A stretch of 64,000 nucleotides of DNA from Spirosoma foliorum (GCF_014117325.1 NZ_CP059732.1:4787001-4851000), one strand, 5' to 3'; positions 35,324 through 44,891 are shown, counted from the first letter of the stretch. Numbers and translations are program-made. Notes: generated by a model not told the origin, from the letters alone.

Positions 35324-38300
35324 TTACGCGATAGGGAAGTAAATGGTGAAGGTAGCACCCTTACCGGGCTTGCTGTAAGCCGTAATAGCTCCGCCATGAT
35401 TGGCAACTACTTTCTCACAAATGGCCAGACCAATGCCTGTACCGGCGTACTCATTTCGGGTGTGCAGTCGTTGGAAAACCTGGAAAATACGGTCTACATA
35501 TTTTTCGTCGAAGCCGATTCCGTTATCCGAGACGTTGATCTGATGGTAAGCCATTGCCTGGCGGGAAGGCTGCACCAGAGCCGGTATGCTACCGGCTAAA
35601 ATTTGTTCAACCTGTACGCGAATAACCGGGGCAATACCGGGTTGCTGAAACTTCAGGGCATTGCTTAGTAAATTCTGAAACAACTGCCATAGCTGCGACT
35701 CATCTCCCGATATGACGGGTAATAAATCAACCTGTATTTGCGCATCTACCTGCAGAATCGCAACTTCCAGATCATCAATCACCTCTTCGATTACCTGATT
35801 CAGCGACACCGACGTGGTAGATTCCTGACGTGTGGATATACGCGAAAACGTTAGTAAGTCTTTAATAAGCAACGACATCCGACTGGCCGCACTTTGCATC
35901 CGTTCCAGATAATCAAGCCCCTCTCCTAACTCAACTGCATATTGATTTTTTAGCAGATCACCAAATGACTGAACCTTTCGCAATGGCTCCTGTAAATCGT
36001 GACTGGCGATGTAGGCAAATTTTTCCAGGTTTTCATTCGACCGGCGAAGGTCCTGGTTTGAAGCCACCAACTGCTCTGTTCGGACCTGGACCTGCTGTTC
36101 CAACTGGGTAGCCAGCAACTTCTGTTCATGAATATCAGTAGCTGTACCTACCCAAAGTACAATCTCACCCAACTCATCTCGGATGGGTAATGCCCGGTTC
36201 AAATGCCATCGGTACATACCGTCAGTTCCACGCCGATACCGGTTTTCGACAACAAAAGTGGTTCCGTCGGCAAGCGCCTTTTTATACATATCAAGTGTAC
36301 GCGGCAAATCGGCCGGGTGAACCAGCGACTGCCATCCCCATGCTTTGATCTGGTCGAAATCCAACCCCGTATAATCGTACCATCGTTGATTGTAGAAGTT
36401 GACTTCACCTTCTGGCGTATTGGTCCAGGTCATTTGGGCTATGGCTTCCAGCAGCGTTCGGAAACGTTGTTCGCTTTCCTGCAGGGCCACTTTCGCTTTC
36501 ATTTGCGTGGTAACCTCGGTAGCGATCACCATTACGCTACTGATCTTTCCTTGATCATCGCGCACAGGTGCATAAACGAAGTTAAAGTAAGCATCTTCTA
36601 AATCTCCCCTACGATACAGACGGGCACGTGTCTCAACCCCATAGTGCGAAACACCCGAATCATATACACCCTCCAGTAATTCAATAAATCCTTGCCCTTC
36701 CAGCTCTGGCAGTGCCTGAATGAGTGGCGTTCCCATAATCGATGCGTCTTTGCCCCATATTTCCAGCATCGATGTGTTGGCTGTTTCAACGATCAGCCTG
36801 CGACTATTCAGGATACTAATCGCCACCGGAGCCTGAATAATCATGTTCCGAAACCGCTCTTCACTCGCCCGTATTTTACTATTGGCTTCAACTTGTTCGC
36901 TAATATCCTGAGCAATGATAATCATGCTATGCTCCTCATCCTGCGCATCGGTCACGCTGGTCACATTCAATTGCACCCAGCGGATGGATCCATCTTTGTG
37001 TATATAGCGCTTAATCAGATTGAAGAAAGGCCGATTCCCCGCTACAACTTCTTCAAACAACTGACGGTTATAGGCGCGATCGTCCGGGTGGGTGATGTCG
37101 AAGTTATTCAGTGTATATAATTCTGAAACCGAATAGCCCAGCAGTTGCGTATAGGCATCATTGACTAACGTAAAATTGGCTTTCTGATCGGTAAAACCCA
37201 TCGCCATCGACGTGTTGCTGAAGGCGATGGAAAAACGTTCTTCGGCCTCTCGCAAGGCGCGCTCCCGCTCTTTCTGTTCGCTAACATCCAGGGCTATCCC
37301 CGTAACCGAAACCGGTTTTCCACTGGCGTCGAATAAGTATTGGCCAACTATTTTGACCCAATGAATCGTTTTATCAACCCAAACAAAACGCGCTTCATAG
37401 TTAATATTTCCCGTCAGAACGGCCAGGCTATGTGCCTGATTTCTGATTTTCCGATCGTCGGTATGTAAATGCTCGACAAATACCTTCCAGCTAAGATTGG
37501 GCGACTCCTGGCCGGTTAAAATCCGGGAAAATGAAGGCGAATAAAGGATATTATTATCTCCGTCAATTTCGCTCCCGGTTTTAATAAAAAAAGACCCAGA
37601 TCCCGATCCTTCCAACGCTATTCGAGCCTGCTGCTCCGATAAAGCAGCTTGCTCTTTCGCGAGTACTTCTTCGGTAATATCTTCCGCAACCCCCGAAAAA
37701 CGGGAAGCTTCGCCTGTTTCGGAGAAGTGCGTCTTGCCGATGAACCGCACCCATCGCAAGCGCCGATCATTAACGCCGATGGTTCGGAAACTTGTTTCAT
37801 AATGACCTCCCGACAGCGGGTTGAGCGCCCATCGGACGGCCTCTTCAACCCGGCTTCGATCATCAGGGTGGATGTAATCTACTGTTTGTGCATACGATTG
37901 GCTGTCGGCATTTGTCAGTCCACATAGCTCCTGACAGCGACTGTCCCAGTTAACAACACCGCGCACCGGGTCTAGCTCCCAGGTACCTAGCCGGGCCGAT
38001 TGCAGCGCAAACCGCAACCGTTCTTCGCTCTCCTCGTGGGCTTTTTGCAAGGCAACGCGATCGGTAATATCCTGTATAGCGCCCACCATTCGCAGTGGTT
38101 TGCCTTCCCGATACAAAATATAGCCCCGATCTAAAACCGTTGCATAACGACCATCGGCCCGCTGAAATTGATACTCGTCCGACCAGTTCGTGCCACCCGC
38201 ATCAAGAACCTGATGAATACTAAATAAAACGCGATCTTTATCCTGGGGGTGAATATGATCGACCCAGGCTTCCAGGGCATCTTCGGCAACCTCTTGTGTG

Positions 38301-38473
38301 TTGTAGCCAAACAGGGTTGTATACCCTTCATTCCACCAAATCGTATTGGTTTCCAGATTCCAATTCCAGACGGCATCTCTTGTAGCCTTTGTTAACAGTT
38401 CAAATAGCTCGCCCGTTGTTACTACATCTGTATTCAATGGTATTTCGATTCCAAAGGTGATACGTATCCCCAA
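35324..38473 (-). CDS. Sensor histidine kinase with six PAS domains
   Basis: 1049 residues, no membrane segment, so a soluble sensor. PAS domains at roughly 20-140, 150-270, 280-400, 405-530, 535-660 and 665-790, each ending in a DIT/DVS/DIS-type PAC tail. A coiled linker (QLEQQVQVRTEQLVASNQDL) leads to the HisKA helix with the phospho-His in YIASHDLQEPLRK near 840, then the N box QNLLSNALKFQQPG and G boxes NGIGFD and GTGIGLAICEKV to the end. An orphan kinase with no receiver gene adjacent. A -7-like element TAGATTTG lies at 38613-38606. Confidence 0.93.
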   Translation of the reverse strand: MGIRITFGIEIPLNTDVVTTGELFELLTKATRDAVWNWNLETNTIWWNEGYTTLFGYNTQEVAEDALEAWVDHIHPQDKDRVLFSIHQVLDAGGTNWSDEYQFQRADGRYATVLDRGYILYREGKPLRMVGAIQDITDRVALQKAHEESEERLRFALQSARLGTWELDPVRGVVNWDSRCQELCGLTNADSQSYAQTVDYIHPDDRSRVEEAVRWALNPLSGGHYETSFRTIGVNDRRLRWVRFIGKTHFSETGEASRFSGVAEDITEEVLAKEQAALSEQQARIALEGSGSGSFFIKTGSEIDGDNNILYSPSFSRILTGQESPNLSWKVFVEHLHTDDRKIRNQAHSLAVLTGNINYEARFVWVDKTIHWVKIVGQYLFDASGKPVSVTGIALDVSEQKERERALREAEERFSIAFSNTSMAMGFTDQKANFTLVNDAYTQLLGYSVSELYTLNNFDITHPDDRAYNRQLFEEVVAGNRPFFNLIKRYIHKDGSIRWVQLNVTSVTDAQDEEHSMIIIAQDISEQVEANSKIRASEERFRNMIIQAPVAISILNSRRLIVETANTSMLEIWGKDASIMGTPLIQALPELEGQGFIELLEGVYDSGVSHYGVETRARLYRRGDLEDAYFNFVYAPVRDDQGKISSVMVIATEVTTQMKAKVALQESEQRFRTLLEAIAQMTWTNTPEGEVNFYNQRWYDYTGLDFDQIKAWGWQSLVHPADLPRTLDMYKKALADGTTFVVENRYRRGTDGMYRWHLNRALPIRDELGEIVLWVGTATDIHEQKLLATQLEQQVQVRTEQLVASNQDLRRSNENLEKFAYIASHDLQEPLRKVQSFGDLLKNQYAVELGEGLDYLERMQSAASRMSLLIKDLLTFSRISTRQESTTSVSLNQVIEEVIDDLEVAILQVDAQIQVDLLPVISGDESQLWQLFQNLLSNALKFQQPGIAPVIRVQVEQILAGSIPALVQPSRQAMAYHQINVSDNGIGFDEKYVDRIFQVFQRLHTRNEYAGTGIGLAICEKVVANHGGAITAYSKPGKGATFTIYFPIA

Positions 38474-38663
38474 CTCAAAACTAACACAAGGCTAGTCCAA
38501 AGCGCAACCTGACAACAAGGGCTGCTTTTCCAATCTGCACAGTACGTTGATCGTATGCATGACCTCCCCAACCGTTAAAAGGTAATTGATCGGCCTTTTA
38601 AGGTACAAATCTAACTCGTTATACCCGGATACACGCAACAGCGTTGGTAGTAATACAAAGGTA

Positions 38664-38751
38664 TTTTTTCATTCTCGCCGGGTTAAAACCCGGCGCAAAA
38701 ACACAGAATAAGTGAGCTGCGCCGGGTTTTAACCCGGCGAGAATGAAAAAA
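38664..38751. terminator. Long inverted repeat with self-complementary arms
   Basis: Perfect 34-base arms (38664-38697 and 38718-38751) with a 20-base spacer. Each arm contains CGCCGGGTT..AACCCGGCG, itself a hairpin, so the RNA can fold as one long stem or two short ones. It follows the VOC/aldo-keto reductase unit on the minus strand, with a T6 run at its far end. Confidence 0.75.
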
Positions 38752-38841
38752 GAGAAGAGTAATTAATAAGACGAGTTTCCCTGTTGAGTGTAGTCTGGAC
38801 TACGCTTAACAAAGGACGTATGACTATAGTACAAAACACTA

Positions 38842-39198
38842 CTAATCAATAAATTCAATCAATTCAATCCGATTATCGAATGGGTCACGGAAGAAGCACC
38901 GTTCTCGCCCATCGATCTCAGATGAATATTCGATAGCAAGACCTTTGCTGATCAGACTCTGCTTTGCTTCAGTAAGATTAGCGACTTCAAAGGCCGGATG
39001 CCGTTTGGAATAATTGCCGCCAGCTTCTTCCCGAAGATGAATCTGAATATCAGCAATTTTGAACCAGATGGCACCGCTCGGATGCTCCCCCGGAATCTCT
39101 TCGAGCCCCAGTACATCACGGTAAAATTCGCGGGCCTGGGCCGTTGTTCCCTCCGGAATGCAAATCAACACATGGTCGAGTCGTATGAACTGTATCAT
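38842..39198 (-). CDS. VOC family protein (glyoxalase/dioxygenase-like)
   Basis: 118 residues. Paired beta-alpha-beta modules: FIRLDHVLICIPEGTTAQAR with YRDVLGLEEIP, and HPAFEVANLTEAKQSLISKG with the closing FRDPFDNRIELIEF. Metal-site residues His8 and the late Glu are in place. Nine bases downstream of the aldo/keto reductase gene, hence probably the same operon. Substrate unknown; detoxification of reactive carbonyls would fit both genes. Confidence 0.85.
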   Translation of the reverse strand: MIQFIRLDHVLICIPEGTTAQAREFYRDVLGLEEIPGEHPSGAIWFKIADIQIHLREEAGGNYSKRHPAFEVANLTEAKQSLISKGLAIEYSSEIDGRERCFFRDPFDNRIELIEFID

Positions 39199-39207
39199 CC
39201 TGGTCGC

Positions 39208-40245
39208 TTAATAAAATTTCGGTGGGGGATTCAACGTCAGATTTTGGCGTTGGTGCCAATAGGGATAAATAGTCGGCACATCGCTAGCTGCATCTAACCT
39301 TTTCACCTGTTCCGTTGTGAGGTTCCAGCCAACAGCGTCAAGATTTTGTTTCAACTGTTCTTCATTCCGAGCCCCAATTACGATTGTCGATACCGTTGGT
39401 CGCTGTAAGAGCCAGTTGAGCGCCACCTGGGCTACTGATTTACCCGTTTCGGCAGCCAGCTCATCCAGTACATCGATGATGGTATAAAACAATTCATCGG
39501 AAATGGCAAATGCCGGAACGGGACTACCGCCCTGCGCAACCCGGCTATCGGGCGGAACCGGCTGATTCCGGCGATATTTACCCCCTAGCCGACCAGCGGC
39601 CAACGGACTCCAGATGATCCCTCCTACGCGCTGATCGATACCCAACGGCATCAATTCCCATTCGTACTCCCGATTCACCAGGGAGTAATAAACCTGATGC
39701 GCTACGTACCGATTCCAGCCATACTTTTCCGAAATCGCCAGCGATTTCATCAGGTGCCAGCCCGAAAAATTGGAACAGGCAATGTAGCGCACTTTGCCAC
39801 TCTGAACCAGATCGTCCAGCGTACGAAGGGTTTCTTCAATGGGCGTTACTCCATCGAAACCATGCATGTGGTAGATGTCGATATAATCTGTTTTCAGACG
39901 TTTAAGGCTGCTTTCGCATTGTTTCAACAAGTGAAAGCGCGATGAGCCCTGGTTATTAGGTCCTTCGCCAAATGTGAACGTTGCTTTGGTCGAGATGAGC
40001 ACCTTGTCGCGAATACCCGCCACCGTTTTCCCTAAAATGGTTTCCGATAAACCATCTGAATATACGTCGGCCGTATCGAACAAATTAACACCGGCCTCTA
40101 AACAGAGATTGACCAATCGAGTAGCCTCATCGACCTGCGTGCTCCCCCAGGCTTTAAAGAATTCATTGCCTCCGCCAAAGGTGGCCGTACCAAAACTCAA
40201 TACAGGAACGTGTAGTCCCGATGCACCTAATTGTCTGTATTCCAT
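39208..40245 (-). CDS. Aldo/keto reductase
   Basis: 345 residues. The catalytic tetrad of the family is visible: FDTADVYSDG (Asp, Tyr), VLISTKATF (Lys) and DIYHMHGFD (His). The NADPH-binding end has STIVIGARNEEQLKQNLDAV. The layout resembles the YajO/general stress group that acts on sugars or aldehydes. First gene of a two-gene unit with a VOC protein. The upstream 900 bases contain no gene. Confidence 0.92.
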   Translation of the reverse strand: MEYRQLGASGLHVPVLSFGTATFGGGNEFFKAWGSTQVDEATRLVNLCLEAGVNLFDTADVYSDGLSETILGKTVAGIRDKVLISTKATFTFGEGPNNQGSSRFHLLKQCESSLKRLKTDYIDIYHMHGFDGVTPIEETLRTLDDLVQSGKVRYIACSNFSGWHLMKSLAISEKYGWNRYVAHQVYYSLVNREYEWELMPLGIDQRVGGIIWSPLAAGRLGGKYRRNQPVPPDSRVAQGGSPVPAFAISDELFYTIIDVLDELAAETGKSVAQVALNWLLQRPTVSTIVIGARNEEQLKQNLDAVGWNLTTEQVKRLDAASDVPTIYPYWHQRQNLTLNPPPKFY

Positions 40246-41162
40246 AGTGACTAACTGTTTCTACTGCCTTTTCAGCGAATAGGATTATTGTACGATTCAG
40301 GTGTTTAGCCGCTGACACACAGTGTGACGCTTCCTTTTGAACACAGTCGATGGGGGGGAGAAGTTTGGTGAAATCGGAATTTGATTCCTCTTCCCCACAC
40401 TTGACGCAGCTTACCAGTCCGAATAAATTTATACTATTCAATTAATCCATGTAATCATTTTCAGTTGCCTACTACTTTCATCGATCTTTATAGTCTATAA
40501 AACCATATTACTTCCTAAAGAATAGCTTGTACAATTCTGCTTTTCGCTGAAAGATAAAAGGCAGTTATGGTACTTTATCAATATTCCTAAACCAATCAAC
40601 ACCTCTATTTAGTTATTTAGTTGAAAAGATGTCCGCTCCACATTCGTCTATTTAAGATTGATTATAAATAACTTACAACAAATGAAACGTTATCTTAACC
40701 ATCAAAAATAGGAAGTAGGGAGAAAAAATTATGGATAACTAATTGTACTTTTTTAGGTTTACATAAGTCTAGTAGTTGAAGCCTAACCGCTTTTGCCTTT
40801 TGAAGACCAAAAACTTTAGAGGCATCTGGACATCCGGAAATTACTAAACGAGAATCGATTACTGGAGAGAGAACTCCTCCATTTTTCTGTTTTAACCAAA
40901 CTAAATTTAACCAACTACCTGATCGTCACCATCTATTAACCGGTAATTGAATGCCAGAAAAACAGCGCATTTACTTACTCACCTATTGCCCAAACACGCG
41001 ATTGGCTCAAAAAGCCTTTCCATGCAATTGACGATCAATTCAGTACCTGCGGCTCCCGCCGTGGCATAGTACGCCGGCCTCGTTGCGTAATTCGCTACTA
41101 GCCGACATCAGGCATCGAACCTGTGGTTCAACAGCCGCCGTTACAATCAAACTTCACAACAC
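40246..41162. other. Gene-free region containing a duplicated leader block
   Basis: Over 900 bases with no convincing ORF. The only recognisable content is copy A of a conserved block at 40504-40750. The rest (40760-41162) shows no ORF, hairpin or repeat that I can support, and may hold the promoter of the 41163 gene. Confidence 0.5.
40504..40750 (+). repeat. Conserved intergenic block, copy A
   Basis: Starts with the 20-mer CATATTACTTCCTAAAGAAT, identical to the start of copy B at 56879, then stays similar (CTTGTACAATT, TTTTCGCTGAAAGAT, ATTGATTATAAATAA) up to an ATGAAA 178 bases on (40682). Here the ATG opens only MKRYLNHQK and stops; in copy B it opens 64 codons. Confidence 0.75.
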
Positions 41163-41492
41163 ATGAGCCGTTTTTCAGTCATTTATCTGCTTCATAAGCA
41201 GTATCACCATATTTACAGTGACACACACGAAGAAGCCAATGCAATTTTAGCAAAGTTGCTTACGCAGGAAGACTACAAACCGATTGGTATTTACGACGCC
41301 AAGACCGAACTCTTCTTCTGGGAACCAACCCGACAGCATCAATACGATAAGGCAAGCATTGGTAAACAAGGCAAACTGGGCGATCAAATCACGAACATTG
41401 CTCAGAACCTTCGCCATCACGACGAGATCAACCAGACTCGCCCGAATTCAATAGCACAACTTCTGCAACCTGATCAGACCGAATTCGTTTAA
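41163..41492 (+). CDS. Hypothetical protein
   Basis: 109 residues, MSRFSVIYLLHKQYHHIYSD onward, with YKPIGIYDAKTELFFWEPTR in the middle and a polar, helix-prone C-terminal half. No signal peptide or membrane segment. Followed by a strong hairpin terminator at 41505. No family recognised. Confidence 0.6.
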   Translation: MSRFSVIYLLHKQYHHIYSDTHEEANAILAKLLTQEDYKPIGIYDAKTELFFWEPTRQHQYDKASIGKQGKLGDQITNIAQNLRHHDEINQTRPNSIAQLLQPDQTEFV

Positions 41493-41504
41493 TCAGGCTT
41501 AATT

Positions 41505-41537
41505 AAACCTATAAGGTCTCAAAGACCTTATAGGTTT
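41505..41537 (+). terminator. Perfect hairpin terminator
   Basis: 15-base arms AAACCTATAAGGTCT / AGACCTTATAGGTTT with a 3-base loop, 13 bases after the stop of the 109-residue gene. Confidence 0.75.
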
Positions 41538-41588
41538 AGATGGACTCTTTAGTACGCCCATACAAACACTCGTTACGACTTACTCATC

Positions 41589-42200
41589 ATGAAAACCAAT
41601 AATCAAGATCTTTTAATGATGCTGGCCTATCCAGCATTTCTGGCTGGCTATCGAACGGTAGAGGAAGCCTTGAATGACCACTTATTCAGCAACTACCTCA
41701 ATGTATTTATCGAACAGGATGTTATGCCCTTTGCGGAAGCACAGGATGCCATTAACCTGGACGATAATAGACAACAATGGCTCAGCCAATTTTCCAGACC
41801 AACGAGCGATCCATTAGCCAATTTATGCGTCGACGGTGCGTCGAAGTTACCGGCCTTAATCCTGCCAACTCTGCGTGATCTGTTGGCGCAGAATCGGGAT
41901 GTTCAGCGCATGGCATTCCTGCTAGCGGCATACGGCCATTACCTCTGCGCGGGCACCGATGACAAGGGCGTTTCCTATGAATTAAACGACGCTCACTTTC
42001 ATCAACACGATTGGGCAAAGGTCAACAGCGATGATGTAGCAGCTTTGCTGGAAATATCCACCATAGCTACAGCTCGCTTGCATACCTACTCTCATTTTGT
42101 GGCCATGTACAAATCATACCGGACTCAAATTGCGAAATACGGTGTCGTTTTTCTACTCAAGCAAATGGCTTATAATCGCTTAGCTATGCAGCAAGCTTAA
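41589..42200 (+). CDS. Stand-alone C-terminal domain of mannitol dehydrogenase
   Basis: 203 residues matching only the helical C-terminal half of polyol-specific long-chain dehydrogenases (usually ~490 residues): LAYPAFLAGYRTVEEALND, DPLANLCVDGASKLPALILP and TLRDLLAQN. In full enzymes this domain follows a Rossmann NAD domain and provides part of the active site (the Lys in DGASKLP is kept). No NAD-binding half is encoded upstream; the ORF has its own ATG and sits 50 bases after a terminator. It may be a remnant or a subunit. It lies beside a fructokinase-like gene and a sugar porter, matching mannitol-to-fructose use. Confidence 0.75.
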   Translation: MKTNNQDLLMMLAYPAFLAGYRTVEEALNDHLFSNYLNVFIEQDVMPFAEAQDAINLDDNRQQWLSQFSRPTSDPLANLCVDGASKLPALILPTLRDLLAQNRDVQRMAFLLAAYGHYLCAGTDDKGVSYELNDAHFHQHDWAKVNSDDVAALLEISTIATARLHTYSHFVAMYKSYRTQIAKYGVVFLLKQMAYNRLAMQQA

Positions 42201-42203
42201 GCC

Positions 42204-42258
42204 GGTAGCTGTGCCACGGTTTATTTTAGCGTCATGTAAGAACCGTGGCACGGCTACC
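42204..42258 (+). terminator. Inverted repeat after the mannitol-dehydrogenase-domain gene
   Basis: 18-base arms GGTAGCTGTGCCACGGTT / AACCGTGGCACGGCTACC with one mismatch, 19-base loop, starting four bases after the stop. Confidence 0.65.
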
Positions 42259-42278
42259 AGCGAAAATCCTATAAAACC

Positions 42279-42313
42279 AAAAAAGGGTATCGAGATGCCT
42301 CAATACCCTTTTT
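42279..42313. terminator. Second hairpin in the same gap
   Basis: AAAAAGGGTAT / ATACCCTTTTT (11 bp) with an inner GAG/CTC pair and T-run on the plus strand. Together with the previous repeat it insulates 41589 from the minus-strand kinase gene ending at 42617. The remaining ~300 bases of this gap show nothing else. Confidence 0.7.
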
Positions 42314-42616
42314 ACTACAACCGAATAGACCACCAATTTTAGCAGCAATCCATTTCGGTATTAATCCACGTTTATCATAGGTTACTGTATTCGCTCTTTC
42401 AGGTAGATTTAAACGTTCAAGATCAACTGACGTTCACTCATATAAGTTAGAGCAGGGAGTCGGTCGGATACTACAACCGCCCCCTGCCATAAGCCATATT
42501 ACCAACCTAAATCAGGTGTCAGAATGTCCATTTTCGTGCTGTCTATTGATGAAAATGGACGTGTATAGAACTAAGTTACGATAAGTACGCAAAGTGATCA
42601 GGATTACCGGAACAGG

Positions 42617-43510
42617 CTATACAACTGCCGCCCGGCGAACTTTTTTCATGATAAGCGACTCGGAAATAATGGGTGTGGCACTACGCTGGGTAGCCACATA
42701 GGCTCCTGTAGCGCAGGCAAATTCCAGTGTTTTCTTAGGTGTCTCTCCCTGCAATATTTTATAGAGAAAAGCTGCCAGAAAGGAGTCGCTACTTCCGATC
42801 GTATCCGCTACATTTACCGAGAAACCAGGGTGTTCTTCGAAGCCATCGTTACTGAGCATGATGGCCCCATTTTCAGCCCGCGTTACGCAGATAGTCTTCA
42901 AGTTGAATCGGTTGCGCAGATACTGCATCGCATCCCGTTCAGTACGTGGCGATGTATACCAGCCAGCAATTTCAGCCAGTTCGCTCTGGCTGACCTTCAG
43001 AATATCTGCTTTTTGCAACAAATACGTAACCTCCAGAGGTGTGTAGTGCGGAGCACGCAGGTTAACATCAAATACCTTTAGAGCCGCCTGATCCAGAAGT
43101 TGGTGCAACGTATTTCGGGACTCCTGATTCCGAGCCGCCAAACTTCCATACACGAGAATCGACTTTTGATAAAGCGGAGCCAGCGTTGCGTCGTACTGAA
43201 TGTAATCCCAGGCTACTGGTTGCAGGATTTTATAAATGACTTCATTGCGCTCCGTCACGTTAGCTTTGGCAATACCGGTCAAATGAGTAGCTCCCAATTG
43301 CACATAGGCCGTTGGCAGGTGTTTTTTCCGCAAAAAGTTCAGTAGTTCGCGCCCCAGCTCATCGTTACCTACCCGGCTTATTAACTGAGCATTTAATCCC
43401 AAATTCCGTAAGTGAACGGCTACATTCATAGGCGCCCCACCCGGTTGTTTGCTATCCGGTAAGATGTCCCAGAGAATTTCGCCAAAGCAGATAATAGTTG
43501 TCGATGTCAT
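42617..43510 (-). CDS. PfkB family carbohydrate kinase, fructokinase-like
   Basis: 297 residues. Signature 1 near residue 25-45 (GGAPMNVAVHLRNLG) and signature 2 near 235 (DTIGSSDSFLAAFLY). The catalytic Asp is kept, but the usual GAGD/GSGD anion-hole reads GSSD. GEILWDILP at the start and FDVNLRAPHY are typical of fructokinases. Phosphorylates a hexose, probably fructose, with ATP. It starts 12 bases after the end of the sugar porter gene, so the two form an operon. Confidence 0.9.
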   Translation of the reverse strand: MTSTTIICFGEILWDILPDSKQPGGAPMNVAVHLRNLGLNAQLISRVGNDELGRELLNFLRKKHLPTAYVQLGATHLTGIAKANVTERNEVIYKILQPVAWDYIQYDATLAPLYQKSILVYGSLAARNQESRNTLHQLLDQAALKVFDVNLRAPHYTPLEVTYLLQKADILKVSQSELAEIAGWYTSPRTERDAMQYLRNRFNLKTICVTRAENGAIMLSNDGFEEHPGFSVNVADTIGSSDSFLAAFLYKILQGETPKKTLEFACATGAYVATQRSATPIISESLIMKKVRRAAVV

Positions 43511-43522
43511 TGCTGAAGCCGA

Positions 43523-44848
43523 TTAATGGACTAGGAATGTTTTTTCGATTTGCTCCAAACTGGTTCCCTTCGTTTCGGGCATCAGGCGAACAACAAACAG
43601 GAGTTGCAACACCATCATGATGGTAAAAAACAGGAAGGTATTGCCCCCTCCAATGTGTTCGGCGAAGTAGGGAAAAGTAAACGTGATAATAGCCGCCATT
43701 AGCCAATGGGTAAAACTGCCCAGCGACTGGCCACTGGCACGCACCTCGTTGGGGAATATTTCGGAAATGAATACCCAGATGACCGCTCCCTGCGAGAAAC
43801 CAAAAAAGGCGATATAGCCAAAGAGCAGCAAAGGCACACTCATGCCGCTAAAATCTTGTAGGTAGAACGCCCGAGCCACTAAGCCCAGAGTGATGATTAA
43901 ACCAACCGACCCAATTTTCATGAGTGTCCGGCGGCCAAACCGATCAATAAGGTTCATCGAAATCATCGTAAAGATGAGGTTGACCAACCCAACACCTGCC
44001 GATGACAGCAAAGCCGAACTCTTGCCCAGACCCGTCATTTCGAAAATCCGGGGCGCATAGTAAATGATGGCATTAATCCCCGAAACCTGATTGAAGACCG
44101 CAAACAATACGGCCAGCATAATGGGTGTTTTATGGCTTGCCGAAAACAGTCGGGTAGAGCCTTCGATATGATGATTGCTTTGCTGAATGGCGACCAGCGT
44201 TTCCTTGGCAGTGGCTGGATCGATCATATTCAGTACCTGAAGGGCTTCGGCCACTTGCCCTTTCTTGAGCAATAACCAACGAGGACTTTCGGGAATATTC
44301 AGAACGGCAACCAGAAAAATCAGTGAGGGTATTGCCTGTACGCCCAGCATCCAGCGCCACGAGTCAGCCCCAACGCCTGCCAGCAAGAAGTTCGACAGAT
44401 AAGCGATCAGAATGCCTAATACAACATTGAACTGAAACAGAGCAACCAGGCGTCCACGGGAGTTGGCGGGCGAAATTTCGGTGATGTACATGGGGGCCGC
44501 CACTGAGGAAGCGCCTACACCTAACCCACCCAGAAAACGAAAGATTAGAAAGATATTCCAATCGGTAGCCAGTGCCGTTCCGATAGACGCGGCTAAGTAC
44601 AAAATGGCAATCCAGAGTAGTGTTTTTTTACGACCAAAGGTTTCGGCAGGAATACCGCCCAGCATGGAGCCGATAACCGTACCGATGAGCGCAATGGAAA
44701 CAGTCAGGCCATGTTCCCAGACATTAAGGCTCCATAGAGATTGTAAGGATTGCTCAACCCCAGAGATAACGGCGGTATCGAAACCGAAGAGAAAACCACC
44801 CAGAGCGGCTGTGATTGACCAAACAAAAATGCGCTGTTTCTGACTCAT
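43523..44848 (-). CDS. Sugar porter (MFS, GLUT/XylE type)
   Basis: About 441 residues from the ATG at 44848 (MSQKQRIFVWSITAALGG). Two upstream ATGs lie inside the palindrome at 44852-44891. Twelve helices with sugar-porter signatures: GGFLFGFDTAVISG, RFLGGLGVGASSVAAPMYITE, ESPRWLLLKKG and QVSGINAIIYYAP, and NRFGRR-like DRFGRRTLMK. C-terminal PETKGTSLEQIE is the family PETKG motif. Proton-linked import of a hexose; with the fructokinase downstream, fructose is the likely cargo. Confidence 0.92.
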   Translation of the reverse strand: MSQKQRIFVWSITAALGGFLFGFDTAVISGVEQSLQSLWSLNVWEHGLTVSIALIGTVIGSMLGGIPAETFGRKKTLLWIAILYLAASIGTALATDWNIFLIFRFLGGLGVGASSVAAPMYITEISPANSRGRLVALFQFNVVLGILIAYLSNFLLAGVGADSWRWMLGVQAIPSLIFLVAVLNIPESPRWLLLKKGQVAEALQVLNMIDPATAKETLVAIQQSNHHIEGSTRLFSASHKTPIMLAVLFAVFNQVSGINAIIYYAPRIFEMTGLGKSSALLSSAGVGLVNLIFTMISMNLIDRFGRRTLMKIGSVGLIITLGLVARAFYLQDFSGMSVPLLLFGYIAFFGFSQGAVIWVFISEIFPNEVRASGQSLGSFTHWLMAAIITFTFPYFAEHIGGGNTFLFFTIMMVLQLLFVVRLMPETKGTSLEQIEKTFLVH

Positions 44849-44851
44849 ACA

Positions 44852-44891
44852 TTGATTCATCAATCAGGCTATCACCCGATTGATGAATCAA
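44852..44891 (-). promoter_or_regulatory. Operator candidate of the sugar porter-fructokinase operon
   Basis: Perfect 14-base arms TTGATTCATCAATC (44852-44865) and GATTGATGAATCAA (44878-44891), 12-base spacer, ending three bases before the start codon at 44848. Could be a repressor site or a 5'-leader hairpin hiding the start. Confidence 0.5.

Noticed and set aside
40682..40711. Nine-codon leader peptide in block copy A
   Set aside because: Too short to judge; kept only as part of the duplicated block.
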